Shown here in pieces: positions 1 to 6,495 of a DNA stretch of 13,619 nt; position 1 is the first letter of the stretch, and every line of letters starts with the position of its first letter. Location: positions 1-13,619 of the forward strand of contig CALKYL010000328.1 of NCBI GenBank assembly GCA_938003515.1. Direction: 5' to 3'. Below the pieces are notes generated by a model. The model was given only the letters and a program-made list of their open reading frames with translations, made no database searches and had not been told where the DNA came from. The translations under genes were made by a program, and so were the position numbers. The DNA is from an uncultured bacterium. Its GTDB lineage: Bacteria > Planctomycetota > UBA1135 > UBA2386.

Positions 1-159
1 GCGATCTCCGCGGCCGCGCAGCTGTCGCCGCTGGCGCAGTGGGCCGACCTCGACGGTGCGCTGCTGAGCGACAACGATCCGTTCGACGGCGCCGTCGTCG
101 TCGACGGCAAGGTGACGCTGCCCGATCGGCCGGGAATCGGCGCCGTCAAGCGCGGCTGA
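1..159 (+). CDS. Dipeptide epimerase (enolase superfamily), C-terminal fragment
   Basis: Reading from base 1 in frame, 52 codons run to a TGA at 157-159; the start lies outside the window. The fragment ends with a Trp-Ala-Asp-Leu-Asp-Gly segment, then Leu-Leu-x-x-Asn-Asp-Pro-Phe, then a Leu-Pro-Asp-x-Pro-Gly-Ile-Gly tail. This order is what I know from the C-terminus of L-Ala-D/L-Glu epimerases and related mandelate racemase/muconate lactonizing enzymes, where the Asp-Leu-Asp-Gly segment is part of the C-terminal substrate-capping region. Such enzymes epimerise dipeptides, often in murein peptide recycling. The catalytic lysines and metal ligands are upstream of the window, so activity cannot be judged. 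The gene converges with the small secreted-protein gene that ends at 266. Another enolase-superfamily subgroup is possible. Confidence 0.72.
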   Translation, partial: AISAAAQLSPLAQWADLDGALLSDNDPFDGAVVVDGKVTLPDRPGIGAVKRG

Positions 160-265
160 AGCGCGCCTCGCGACGCCGGCGTCGGCTCCGCCGCATGGTC
201 CGGCGACGAAGCGCGGTGGGGTGCGGACGTGCCGCTGGGCCGGCCGGGTCGCGAAGCGGTCGCCG

Positions 266-739
266 CTACTGCAGATCGACCCGGAGGCCGTCGCTGAGCG
301 TCGGGATCGGCGCCCCGAAGGGCGGCACGCTCAGCGCGAATCCCTGCACGACGAACGACAGCGGCGGCAGCGCGGGGGGCAGCGTCAGGAGGAACGAGCC
401 GCCCGTCGACGCGAGCAGGACGTCCGGCGCGACGTGCAGCGTGCATGCAGGGCCGAACGACGGCACCGGGATCGCCGTCGCCAGCGTGCCGATCGCGAGC
501 GCGCGCACCGGCACGGTCGCGCCGCAGCCGGAGAACGCGGACACTTCGACGTCGAGCGTGCACGCATTCGTGTCGAGCGTCGGCGAGACCTGCGTCGGCG
601 TCTGTACGATCAAGCAGAAGCCGGTCGACGCCGCGTTGCAGCTCGGACCGATCGACTGGGTCGTGACGCTCGTGAACGGGCACTGCGCAGCCGCGAACGC
701 GGCGGACAGCGAGAAGGCGATGACGGTGCGGTGCAGCAT
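266..739 (-). CDS. Small secreted Cys-rich protein made of the shared C-terminal module
   Basis: 157-residue protein of unknown function. The ATG at 739 was chosen because it starts directly with a signal peptide: Met-Leu-His-Arg, a hydrophobic stretch to about residue 18, and an Ala-Ala-Ala/Gln cleavage site. The mature part of about 139 residues has six cysteines (residues 20, 34, 42, 60, 72, 99), which suggests disulfides outside the cytoplasm. From residue 98 it reads Ala-Cys-Thr-Leu-His-Val-Ala-Pro-Asp and ends Leu-Ser-Asp-Gly-Leu-Arg-Val. This resembles the C-termini of the proteins at 4440-4979 and 6496-9024, so the whole mature protein looks like a free-standing copy of that module. 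No clear Shine-Dalgarno site precedes the ATG. It is divergent from the sigma-factor gene, and a tandem 14-base repeat lies just upstream. An all-beta fold is inferred from alternating hydrophobic residues. Confidence 0.75.
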   Translation of the reverse strand: MLHRTVIAFSLSAAFAAAQCPFTSVTTQSIGPSCNAASTGFCLIVQTPTQVSPTLDTNACTLDVEVSAFSGCGATVPVRALAIGTLATAIPVPSFGPACTLHVAPDVLLASTGGSFLLTLPPALPPLSFVVQGFALSVPPFGAPIPTLSDGLRVDLQ

Positions 740-756
740 CGGAGGGAGCGAACGGA

Positions 757-785
757 AGAACACGGCTCGGTAGAACACGGCTCGG
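757..785. repeat. Tandem 14-base direct repeat
   Basis: The unit agaacacggctcgg occurs twice with no mismatch, at 757-770 and 772-785, separated by a single t, giving a 15-base period. It lies 18 bases upstream of the minus-strand ATG at 739. That position would suit an operator or the 5' untranslated region of the secreted-protein gene. It could also be a recent local duplication without function. Confidence 0.6.
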
Positions 786-961
786 CCGCTTCGAAGACGA
801 GCCCCGCGGCGGACCGGGCCGAACCCGTACACGCTGCGGCGATGGCACCGGCGCGTCAACCGGCGTCGGCGTGGTGTTGTTGCCGGGCGACAACGGCGGC
901 GCAGCAGGTCGACGTTCCGACGATTCGTGTGGAGGTCGGGACCGGGAGTCGGTGCGCGCGC

Positions 962-991
962 GGCGCCTCCCCGTGGCGCCGACACGTGTCG
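962..991. repeat. Inverted-repeat cluster upstream of sigma factor
   Basis: Two copies of the palindrome ggcgcc (962-967 and 975-980) can pair as a 6-bp stem with a 7-base loop. They abut the 12-base perfect palindrome cgacacgtgtcg (980-991), which has a CACGTG core. It sits about 55 bases before the chosen sigma-factor start, so it could be a regulator site or leader hairpin. In DNA this G+C-rich, short palindromes are common, so function is uncertain. Confidence 0.3.
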
Positions 992-1045
992 CGGATCTGG
1001 CAGAATGTTGCAGCGACGGCACCTCCCCGGGTGAACGTCCCTGCG

Positions 1046-4000
1046 ATGACCGTGACTGCCGACCAGCTCGCCCTGCGCTACCGCGCGACGCGGGATCCGC
1101 GCGCCCTGGCGGAGCTGTTCGACGGCACGGCGCCGGACCTGCTGCGCGTGGCGCGCTGGCTGACCGGCGATCGGCAGGCCGCCGAAGACGTCGTGCAGGA
1201 GACGTTCCTCACCTTCGTCGATCGCCTCGAGGACCACGACGCGGCGCGCCCGGTCGTGCCGTGGCTGATGGGCATCGCGGCGAACCTGGCCCGGCGCTGG
1301 CGGCGGCAGAACGCGCGGCGCCGCGCGCTGCAGGGCCGCGGTGCGCCGGGCGGGCCGATCGACCGAAGCGATCCGACGGCCGATCCGTCGGCGCTGGCGG
1401 AGGCCGAAGACCTGCGCCGGCACCTGGCGGCGACGATCGATCGACTGCCGCCGGCCGTGGCGCAGGTGCTGAGGTTGAGCGTCGAGCACGACCTCGCGCC
1501 CCGCGAGATCGCGCGCGCCCTGGATCGCCCCGATGGAACCGTGCGTTCGCAGCTGTCGAGAGGCCTGGCCATGCTCCGCGACGCGTTGCCGGCGGGCTTG
1601 ATCGGCGCGGGCGCCGCGGCGATGGCCGCGTCGACGGGCCTCGCGGCCGTCCGGCGCCACGTGCTGGAGCACGCGGCGGCGAAGGCCACAAGCGCGGCGG
1701 TCGCCACCCCGTTCGCAGCCCGTCTGCTCGCGGGCCTGATCGCCATGAAGACATCGTCCGTCGTGTTGTCGGCGCTGGTGGTGGTCGCGATCGCGACGAC
1801 CGCTGCCATGATCTGGGCACCGCAGGCCGCGCGGCCCGATCGGCGGACCGGTTTCGGCGCGCCGGCCGACGGCGTGCCGCGGCAGGTGGTCGGGTCCGTC
1901 GCGGACCGGGAAGGGGCGGTCTCCGAGGCTCCGGTGCGCGACAGGGTCGACGGAGCGAGCCCCGCGGTCGAGGCGCCGCGGGTGCTCCGCGGCCGCGCGA
2001 TCGCGTCCGAGACCGGCGCCCCGCTCGCGGGTGTCGGGTTCGTGCTGCTGGCCACCGCGCCGGATCGTCTGTACGCCCGGCGCGTCGCCGAGCAGAGCTC
2101 CGGCGACGACGGTCGGTTCGTCCTGCGCGTGCCCGAGCAGGCGGAGCACCAGATGCTCGCCGTGCGCGGCGAGGTCGAGGGGCGCGTTCCGGTCCAGGGG
2201 CTGGTGCTGCAGGACGACCTCGGCGACGTCGCGATGTCGGCCGGCCCCGAAGTCGAACTCACCGTCGTCGACGAGGACGGCGTGCCGATGCCCGGCGTGT
2301 GGTTGCACATGGCAGCCGTGCAGCCGGTCCCCGCCGCTGCGGCGCCGCCGTGTCCGCTGCGCGCGGACCCGCCGATGCCGCGCATGCGCAGCGACGAGCA
2401 GGGCCGCGTCGAGGTCGGGCGCATCGCGGCGGGCCGCTGGCGCGTGCAGGTTCTCGAGCCGTGTCGTCTGGCCGCGCCGCTGGTCCTCGACCTGCCGTCG
2501 GGTCCGCCCGTTTGTTCTGCGTTGGTGCGCCTGGCCGGTCGCGTCGGCGACCTCGTGATCGAAGGCGTGGTGGTGGACGAAGGCGGGGCTCCGGTCGTCG
2601 ACGTGGACCTGACCGTCGAATCGGGGACCTTCGACCTGCCGAGCGCCGCGACCGATGCCGACGGGCGCTTTCGGCTCCTCGGGGCGCCGCGCGAGCTCGG
2701 CAGCCGGGAACCGGTGCGCCTGGCCGTCTACCCGCCGGATGCCTTCCATCGTCCGGAGGCGGTCGAGACCGTCTGGGGCAGCCGCGACGTGCGCGTCGTG
2801 CTGCAGTCCGCGGCCGGCAGCGTGCTCGAGGTCGCGGTCGAGGACGCCGTCACCGGGGCGCTCCTGCCCGACTTCGAGGTGCGCTGTGCGCACGCGTTCG
2901 GCGGTGCGGTGCTCGTCGCCGACAGCGAGGTCGACGACCGACGTGCCCTCTTGCGTGGCGTGCGCGCCGGAACCAACTTCGTGACGGCGTTCCCCGCGGG
3001 AGCCGACTACCTGCCGAGCGAGACGACGCGCTTCGACCACTCTCTCGGCAGCCGTGCGATCCTGGTGCTGCCGGTGCACCGTGCGGCCCCGCTGCACGTT
3101 CGCGTGCGAACCGAGGCCGGCGAGCCCGTGGTCTCGACGCGCGTCGAGCTGCTGCGCACGCCGGCGTGGGTGACGCGGTGGGGCGATGCGGCCGCGAGCG
3201 TCTCCTGGCTGAACGTATGGCGCCGCGCCGAGCCGGCGGACAACCAGGACGGCTACAGCCACGGCCCGACGCTGATCGACGCGCGCAGCACCGACGCGCG
3301 CGGGGAGGTCCGGCTGCGGGCGGCCACCGGCCTCGACTACGGCATCCGGGTGCTCGGGCCCGGCCACGCGCCGTTCCTGCTCGAGTCGGTCGTCGCCTCG
3401 CCGAGCACAGTCGAGGTGACGGTGCGTCCCGGGGCCGGTCTGCGCGGACGGGTTCGAGGCGCCGAAGCCGTGCTCGACTACGGCCGCCTCGCGCTCGTGA
3501 GCGTCGATCGGCCCGGCTACAGCCTGCCGAACGACCAGATCGAGAGCCTGGCCGAGACCGACGACCTCATCGCCGGCGCCGCCGCCACGATGCGAGTGGC
3601 CGCCGACGGCAGCTTCGACTTCCACGACCTGCCGTCGGGACGGTGGCGCATCGTGCTCGAAGCGTTCGAGCTTGCCGAAGGGCGCCCGAATTGGAATCGC
3701 CTCGCCTTTCCGACGGTCGTCGAGCTGCGCGACGGCGAGACGACCGAGGTCGTGCTCGACGGGTCGTGGATGCGGCCCGGTGTGCTCGAAGGCAGTCTGC
3801 TGTTCGGCGGAGCAACCCGGGTCTCCGGGCGCATCGTGCTCGAGGCCGCCGAAGAGGGCTCGGTCACGGGCATGGGCGTCGGGCGCCACGCGGCCGCCGG
3901 GCAGCTGCAGAGCGGCGGGCGATTCGGGTTCGAGCGGCTGCCGGCGGGACGTTACCGACTCTGGCTGCAGCTCGGCGAGGCGACGCAGTCGACGAGTCTC

Positions 4001-4330
4001 TGCCTCGGCGACTGGATCGACGTGCGGCCCGGACAGCTCGAGGTCCGGCAGCTCGAGGTCCCGACGACGAACATCGAACTCGAACTGCTGTGCAGAGACC
4101 GGCCGCTGGCGCGCACGGCGATCTGGCTCGTCGGCCGAGGCGGCCTCGCGAAGCTCGTCCATGCGCGCACCGACGGCGGCGGCGTGCTGCGTCTCCAGCA
4201 CGTGCCGCCCGGGGTCTACGAAGTGCGCACCGACCCGAACGGCGGCGCCGACGCCGTAGTGACGGTGCCGGCCGCGGGTCCAGCAGCATGGACGCAGGCC
4301 CGGGTCCTGCTCGCCACCGGAGGGCGGTGA
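1046..4330 (+). CDS. Membrane-anchored ECF sigma factor with carboxypeptidase-regulatory-like domains
   Basis: 1094 residues in one uninterrupted frame. Residues 20-90 match sigma-70 region 2, including Ala-Glu-Asp-Val-Val-Gln-Glu-Thr-Phe (46-54) and a Trp-Leu-Met-Gly-Ile-Ala-Ala-Asn segment. Residues 128-182 match region 4, with a helix-turn-helix around 151-176. An Ala-rich linker leads to one hydrophobic helix (about 238-257). The rest, some 830 residues, looks like about eight tandem beta-sandwich modules of the carboxypeptidase regulatory-like type, starting near 312, 402, 503, 592, 682, 796, 910 and 1009. Most carry an Asp-x-x-Gly-x-Phe/Val-x-(Phe/Leu) strand and several a Pro-x-Gly-x-(Trp/Tyr)-x-(Val/Leu) strand. 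Known ECF factors bind core RNA polymerase and usually need a separate anti-sigma; here anchor and presumed sensor are fused. Start: ATG 1046 gives a normal ECF N-terminus; in-frame GTG 1031 is an alternative, and neither has a clear Shine-Dalgarno site. Release by proteolysis is inference. The module identity is by pattern only. Confidence 0.85.
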   Translation: MTVTADQLALRYRATRDPRALAELFDGTAPDLLRVARWLTGDRQAAEDVVQETFLTFVDRLEDHDAARPVVPWLMGIAANLARRWRRQNARRRALQGRGAPGGPIDRSDPTADPSALAEAEDLRRHLAATIDRLPPAVAQVLRLSVEHDLAPREIARALDRPDGTVRSQLSRGLAMLRDALPAGLIGAGAAAMAASTGLAAVRRHVLEHAAAKATSAAVATPFAARLLAGLIAMKTSSVVLSALVVVAIATTAAMIWAPQAARPDRRTGFGAPADGVPRQVVGSVADREGAVSEAPVRDRVDGASPAVEAPRVLRGRAIASETGAPLAGVGFVLLATAPDRLYARRVAEQSSGDDGRFVLRVPEQAEHQMLAVRGEVEGRVPVQGLVLQDDLGDVAMSAGPEVELTVVDEDGVPMPGVWLHMAAVQPVPAAAAPPCPLRADPPMPRMRSDEQGRVEVGRIAAGRWRVQVLEPCRLAAPLVLDLPSGPPVCSALVRLAGRVGDLVIEGVVVDEGGAPVVDVDLTVESGTFDLPSAATDADGRFRLLGAPRELGSREPVRLAVYPPDAFHRPEAVETVWGSRDVRVVLQSAAGSVLEVAVEDAVTGALLPDFEVRCAHAFGGAVLVADSEVDDRRALLRGVRAGTNFVTAFPAGADYLPSETTRFDHSLGSRAILVLPVHRAAPLHVRVRTEAGEPVVSTRVELLRTPAWVTRWGDAAASVSWLNVWRRAEPADNQDGYSHGPTLIDARSTDARGEVRLRAATGLDYGIRVLGPGHAPFLLESVVASPSTVEVTVRPGAGLRGRVRGAEAVLDYGRLALVSVDRPGYSLPNDQIESLAETDDLIAGAAATMRVAADGSFDFHDLPSGRWRIVLEAFELAEGRPNWNRLAFPTVVELRDGETTEVVLDGSWMRPGVLEGSLLFGGATRVSGRIVLEAAEEGSVTGMGVGRHAAAGQLQSGGRFGFERLPAGRYRLWLQLGEATQSTSLCLGDWIDVRPGQLEVRQLEVPTTNIELELLCRDRPLARTAIWLVGRGGLAKLVHARTDGGGVLRLQHVPPGVYEVRTDPNGGADAVVTVPAAGPAAWTQARVLLATGGR

Positions 4331-4439
4331 CGCGATCCGCTGCCCACACGACAGGAGCGTGCGCCCCGTCGCCGGACGCGGCGGGACGCCTTGCGAACGT
4401 GCCGCCGTGTTGCGTCGGCGCCCGACCTCGGAGATCCAG
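4331..4439. other. Spacer between sigma factor and secreted protein
   Basis: 109 bases between two co-directional genes. No terminator with a T-tract is visible, so read-through from the sigma-factor gene is possible. A GGAG at 4430-4433, six bases before the ATG at 4440, is a good Shine-Dalgarno site and supports that start for the downstream gene. Confidence 0.45.
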
Positions 4440-4979
4440 ATGAACCCATGCTTCGTTCCCAAGGCGGGGAAAGCGCTCGCGCTCGCGTCGGCGCTGGCCT
4501 CGCTCTCCATGCCTTCCGCCGCCCAGGCCGGCTTCACGTCCTTCGGTTCGTCCTGCGTGGCCGGGATGTCGCTGTCGGCCGGCGCGCTGCCGCAGCTCGG
4601 CACGGCGTTCCCGCTGCTCTACACCGGACAGATCGGCAGCGTGTCCTTCGGCTCCAACACGCAGATCTCGCAGCCGGTGCTGCTGGTGGGGCTGTCGAAC
4701 ACGCAGGCCGGTGGCGCGCCGCTCCCGGCGACGCTGCCGCTGACGCTGACCGGCGGCGTGGCGTGTGACCTGCTCGTGTCGCCGGACGTCGCGATGCTGC
4801 TGCCGACGAGCACGCCGCCGCCGTTCGCGCTGACGATCCAGCTGCCCACGGCCTCGACGCTTGTCGGCTTCACGTTCCATGCGCAGTGGCTGCTCGTCAG
4901 CGAGCGGCGCGTCATGGGACAGACGCAGTGGGTGCGCTTCTTCACGTCGAACGCGGGCACGGCCGTGCTCGGCCCCTGA
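4440..4979 (+). CDS. Small secreted protein made of the shared C-terminal module
   Basis: 179 residues, function unknown. ATG 4440 is supported by GGAG six bases upstream and by an immediate signal peptide: Lys-containing N-region, hydrophobic Ala/Leu stretch at about 11-28, cleavage after Ala-Gln-Ala (residue 30). The mature 149 residues contain two cysteines (39 and 109). Key points are Leu-Pro-x-Leu-Gly-Thr-x-Phe near residue 50, Cys-Asp-Leu-Leu-Val-Ser-Pro-Asp at 109-116, and Leu-Val-Gly-Phe-Thr-Phe-His-Ala-Gln-Trp at 141-150. The same three landmarks recur in order at the C-terminus of the propeller protein (Cys-Asp-Leu-Leu-Val-Thr-Pro-Asp, then Leu-Val-Gly-Val-Ser-Phe-Arg-His-Gln). It is therefore a module-only protein like that at 266-739. 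It follows the sigma-factor gene by 109 bases in the same direction and may be co-transcribed or a target of it; this is inference. Confidence 0.8.
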   Translation: MNPCFVPKAGKALALASALASLSMPSAAQAGFTSFGSSCVAGMSLSAGALPQLGTAFPLLYTGQIGSVSFGSNTQISQPVLLVGLSNTQAGGAPLPATLPLTLTGGVACDLLVSPDVAMLLPTSTPPPFALTIQLPTASTLVGFTFHAQWLLVSERRVMGQTQWVRFFTSNAGTAVLGP

Positions 4980-5044
4980 TCCGGGGGAGCCGCGGTCGGC
5001 AGCGGGTCGATGCCACGCGCCGCGTGCCGCGCCGCTTCCGTCCT
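4980..5044. other. Convergent intergenic region
   Basis: 65 bases between convergent gene ends. An imperfectly terminator-like inverted repeat, cacgcg/cgcgtg around a single c (5014-5026), could form a short hairpin, but there is no T-tract on either strand. I cannot call a terminator with confidence. Confidence 0.25.
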
Positions 5045-6169
5045 CTACCTGCCGGCCGCGACCCGCGCGTCCGCCAGGAACGCCTCGAAGCGTGCCTGCC
5101 AGGTCGGCGGCGCTCCGCGCAGCGTCAGCACCCGCACCGGAGCCGCGGACGGTGCGGCGAACGCGACGTAGCCCGGCACGGCCCGCGTCGCCATCCAACG
5201 GTCCTGCCTCTGGAGATGCGCGGTGCGTTCGGGCGACGGCTGGTCGTCGATGGAGAGCCTCGCCTCGACGAAGCCGTCGCGCAGCGCGGTCCGCACCGGT
5301 TCCGCCGTCCAGAACTCGTCTTCCATCACGCGACAAGTGGCGCAGTTCCGGCCGCTGAAGTTGACCAGCAGCAGCCGATCGGTGGCCCAGGCCGCGACGA
5401 CGGCCGACTCGTAGTCGTCGAGGGTCACATGCGCGTCGGCGTCGTGCGACCGGACGGCCGCCGTCGCGAGCCGTCGCGCGAGAGCGCGCCCCGCCTCGCC
5501 GAGCGCTTCGTCGTCGGCGAGCTCGCCCAGCGCCTCGAAGGGCAGATCGGCGCCCGCACTGCGACACGCGTGCAGCAGGCCGATCAGTCGCGCAGAAGCC
5601 AGGGCGCCGGCATCGCCGCTGGCGTTCGCAGCCGAGATCACCTGCTGCAGTTCGTCGTCGCCGAGCAGGTGCCCGACCCGTGGCAGCGCCAGCAGCGCGT
5701 CCTGCCAATGGCCCGCTCCGGGCACCTCGGCGAGGCGACGCACCGCGCTTCGCACGACCGTGCGTTCGTCGATGGCGTGGCGCAGCGCCCAGATCAGGTA
5801 CGGCGCGGCGGCAGCCGATCGCCCGTGTCGTTCCGCCGCCTGCAGGCACTGGTCGAGCGAGCGCTTGCTGGGCATGAGCGGCAGCGGCCGCGAAGAGCCG
5901 TCGTCCCCGGCGAGCAGCCGAGCGCGTTGCTGCGCGGCCCATTCCGCCAGGTCGGCGGCGAACTGCCGGTCGATGCGAGCCAGCTCGAGAGCCGGATCCT
6001 GCGTCTCTGAGGACGGGGCCTCTGACGACGGGGCCTGCTGCGGGCCGGCTCCGGCTCGCTCCCCGCGCGCCTGCTGCGCCGGGATTCCGGCGGCCGCGGC
6101 GACCGCTGCGAGGACGGGGGCGGCGAACGACAGCGGCCAGCGCGGCCGCGAAACGGCATCAGTCGTCAT
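5045..6169 (-). CDS. Exported thioredoxin-fold protein with CATC motif
   Basis: 374 residues. ATG at 6169 begins a short basic N-region, then a hydrophobic stretch (about 12-30) ending Gly-Ile-Pro-Ala/Gln-Gln: a signal peptide or membrane anchor. Residues 40-60 are a Gln/Ser/Glu-rich linker, and 60-255 look helical with no domain I recognise. The thioredoxin-like domain is about 262-370: hydrophobic strand, Asn-Phe-Ser-Gly-Arg-Asn, then Cys276-Ala-Thr-Cys279-Arg-Val-Met-Glu, and the cis-Pro loop at Val-Pro332-Gly-Tyr. The Cys-x-x-Cys-Arg/Lys-x-Met-Glu arrangement with a following Phe-Val-x-x-x-Leu-x-x-Asp is typical of the DsbD C-terminal domain and thioredoxin_7-like families. A role in disulfide or cytochrome-maturation redox chemistry in the periplasm is likely. 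A GAGG lies about 12 bases upstream, which is far. It converges with the gene ending at 4979, and 326 bases separate it from the propeller gene upstream. Confidence 0.8.
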   Translation of the reverse strand: MTTDAVSRPRWPLSFAAPVLAAVAAAAGIPAQQARGERAGAGPQQAPSSEAPSSETQDPALELARIDRQFAADLAEWAAQQRARLLAGDDGSSRPLPLMPSKRSLDQCLQAAERHGRSAAAAPYLIWALRHAIDERTVVRSAVRRLAEVPGAGHWQDALLALPRVGHLLGDDELQQVISAANASGDAGALASARLIGLLHACRSAGADLPFEALGELADDEALGEAGRALARRLATAAVRSHDADAHVTLDDYESAVVAAWATDRLLLVNFSGRNCATCRVMEDEFWTAEPVRTALRDGFVEARLSIDDQPSPERTAHLQRQDRWMATRAVPGYVAFAAPSAAPVRVLTLRGAPPTWQARFEAFLADARVAAGR

Positions 6170-6495
6170 ACGAGAAGCACCTCGCGCGCGCCGATCGTTC
6201 GGCAGGCGTCGGAACGGCGCCGCTGATACGACGGCGCGGCGGGAAGGTCCCCGCCCGCCTGGCGACGGCCGTCGCCGGCTGGGATCGGCTCGCGCCGGGC
6301 ACCGATGTGCCGGCCGATCACCGAGGTCCGTCACGACGCGGGCCAGCCGATCGAAGCGTTCGCGGCTTCGCATCGCCATACGCGACCAGCCCGGCTCGCG
6401 CGCGCGAACGCTCCGCCACCTCCCGGTCGACCAAGGCGGACACGTGGATCTCGCCGAAGGGGGGACGCAGGGAGCCGCAGCCAGATCCGGGCAGG
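6170..6495. other. Gene-free stretch between thioredoxin-like and propeller genes
   Basis: 326 bases. The open frames crossing it are extensions of high-G+C frames, with Arg/Pro/Ala-rich translations and no recognisable domain. The only clear structure is the 16-base perfect palindrome ggcgacggccgtcgcc at 6261-6276. Since both flanking genes are on the minus strand, the right part should hold the end of the propeller transcript and the left part the promoter of the thioredoxin-like gene. I see no clear promoter or T-tract terminator. Confidence 0.4.
6261..6276. repeat. 16-base perfect palindrome
   Basis: ggcgacggccgtcgcc reads identically on both strands. It lies 92 bases upstream of the thioredoxin-like start and 220 bases downstream of the propeller stop. 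It could be a dimer-binding operator or, on RNA, a hairpin with an open centre. No second copy is seen in the window. Confidence 0.35.

Larger units (their letters stand above)
740..1045. promoter_or_regulatory. Divergent intergenic region between secreted protein and sigma factor
   Basis: 306 bases without a gene I can support; both neighbours are transcribed outwards from it, so it should hold both promoters. Visible structure is a tandem direct repeat at 757-785 and an inverted-repeat cluster at 962-991. I see no convincing -35/-10 pair. If the sigma factor starts at the in-frame GTG 1031, the region is 15 bases shorter. Confidence 0.5.

Noticed and set aside
171..184. 14-base palindrome cgacgccggcgtcg as terminator between the convergent genes
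   Set aside because: It has no loop and no T-tract, and palindromes of this composition are expected by chance in DNA this rich in G and C.
998..1011. Sigma-54-like promoter (TGGCA...TTGC) upstream of the sigma factor
   Set aside because: The GG and GC elements are separated by 9 bases instead of the required 10, and sigma-54 promoters do not tolerate this.
221..1045. Long N-terminal extension of the sigma factor from the upstream in-frame start
   Set aside because: The extension is Arg-rich, overlaps the secreted-protein gene on the other strand and has no place before the normal ECF region 2; the start was set at 1046.
266..4603. Continuous minus-strand open frame of about 1440 codons antisense to the sigma factor
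   Set aside because: Its only protein-like part is the small secreted protein at 266-739. The rest is Arg/Ala/His-rich and is explained by the third-position G+C of the opposite strand gene, which has clear domains.
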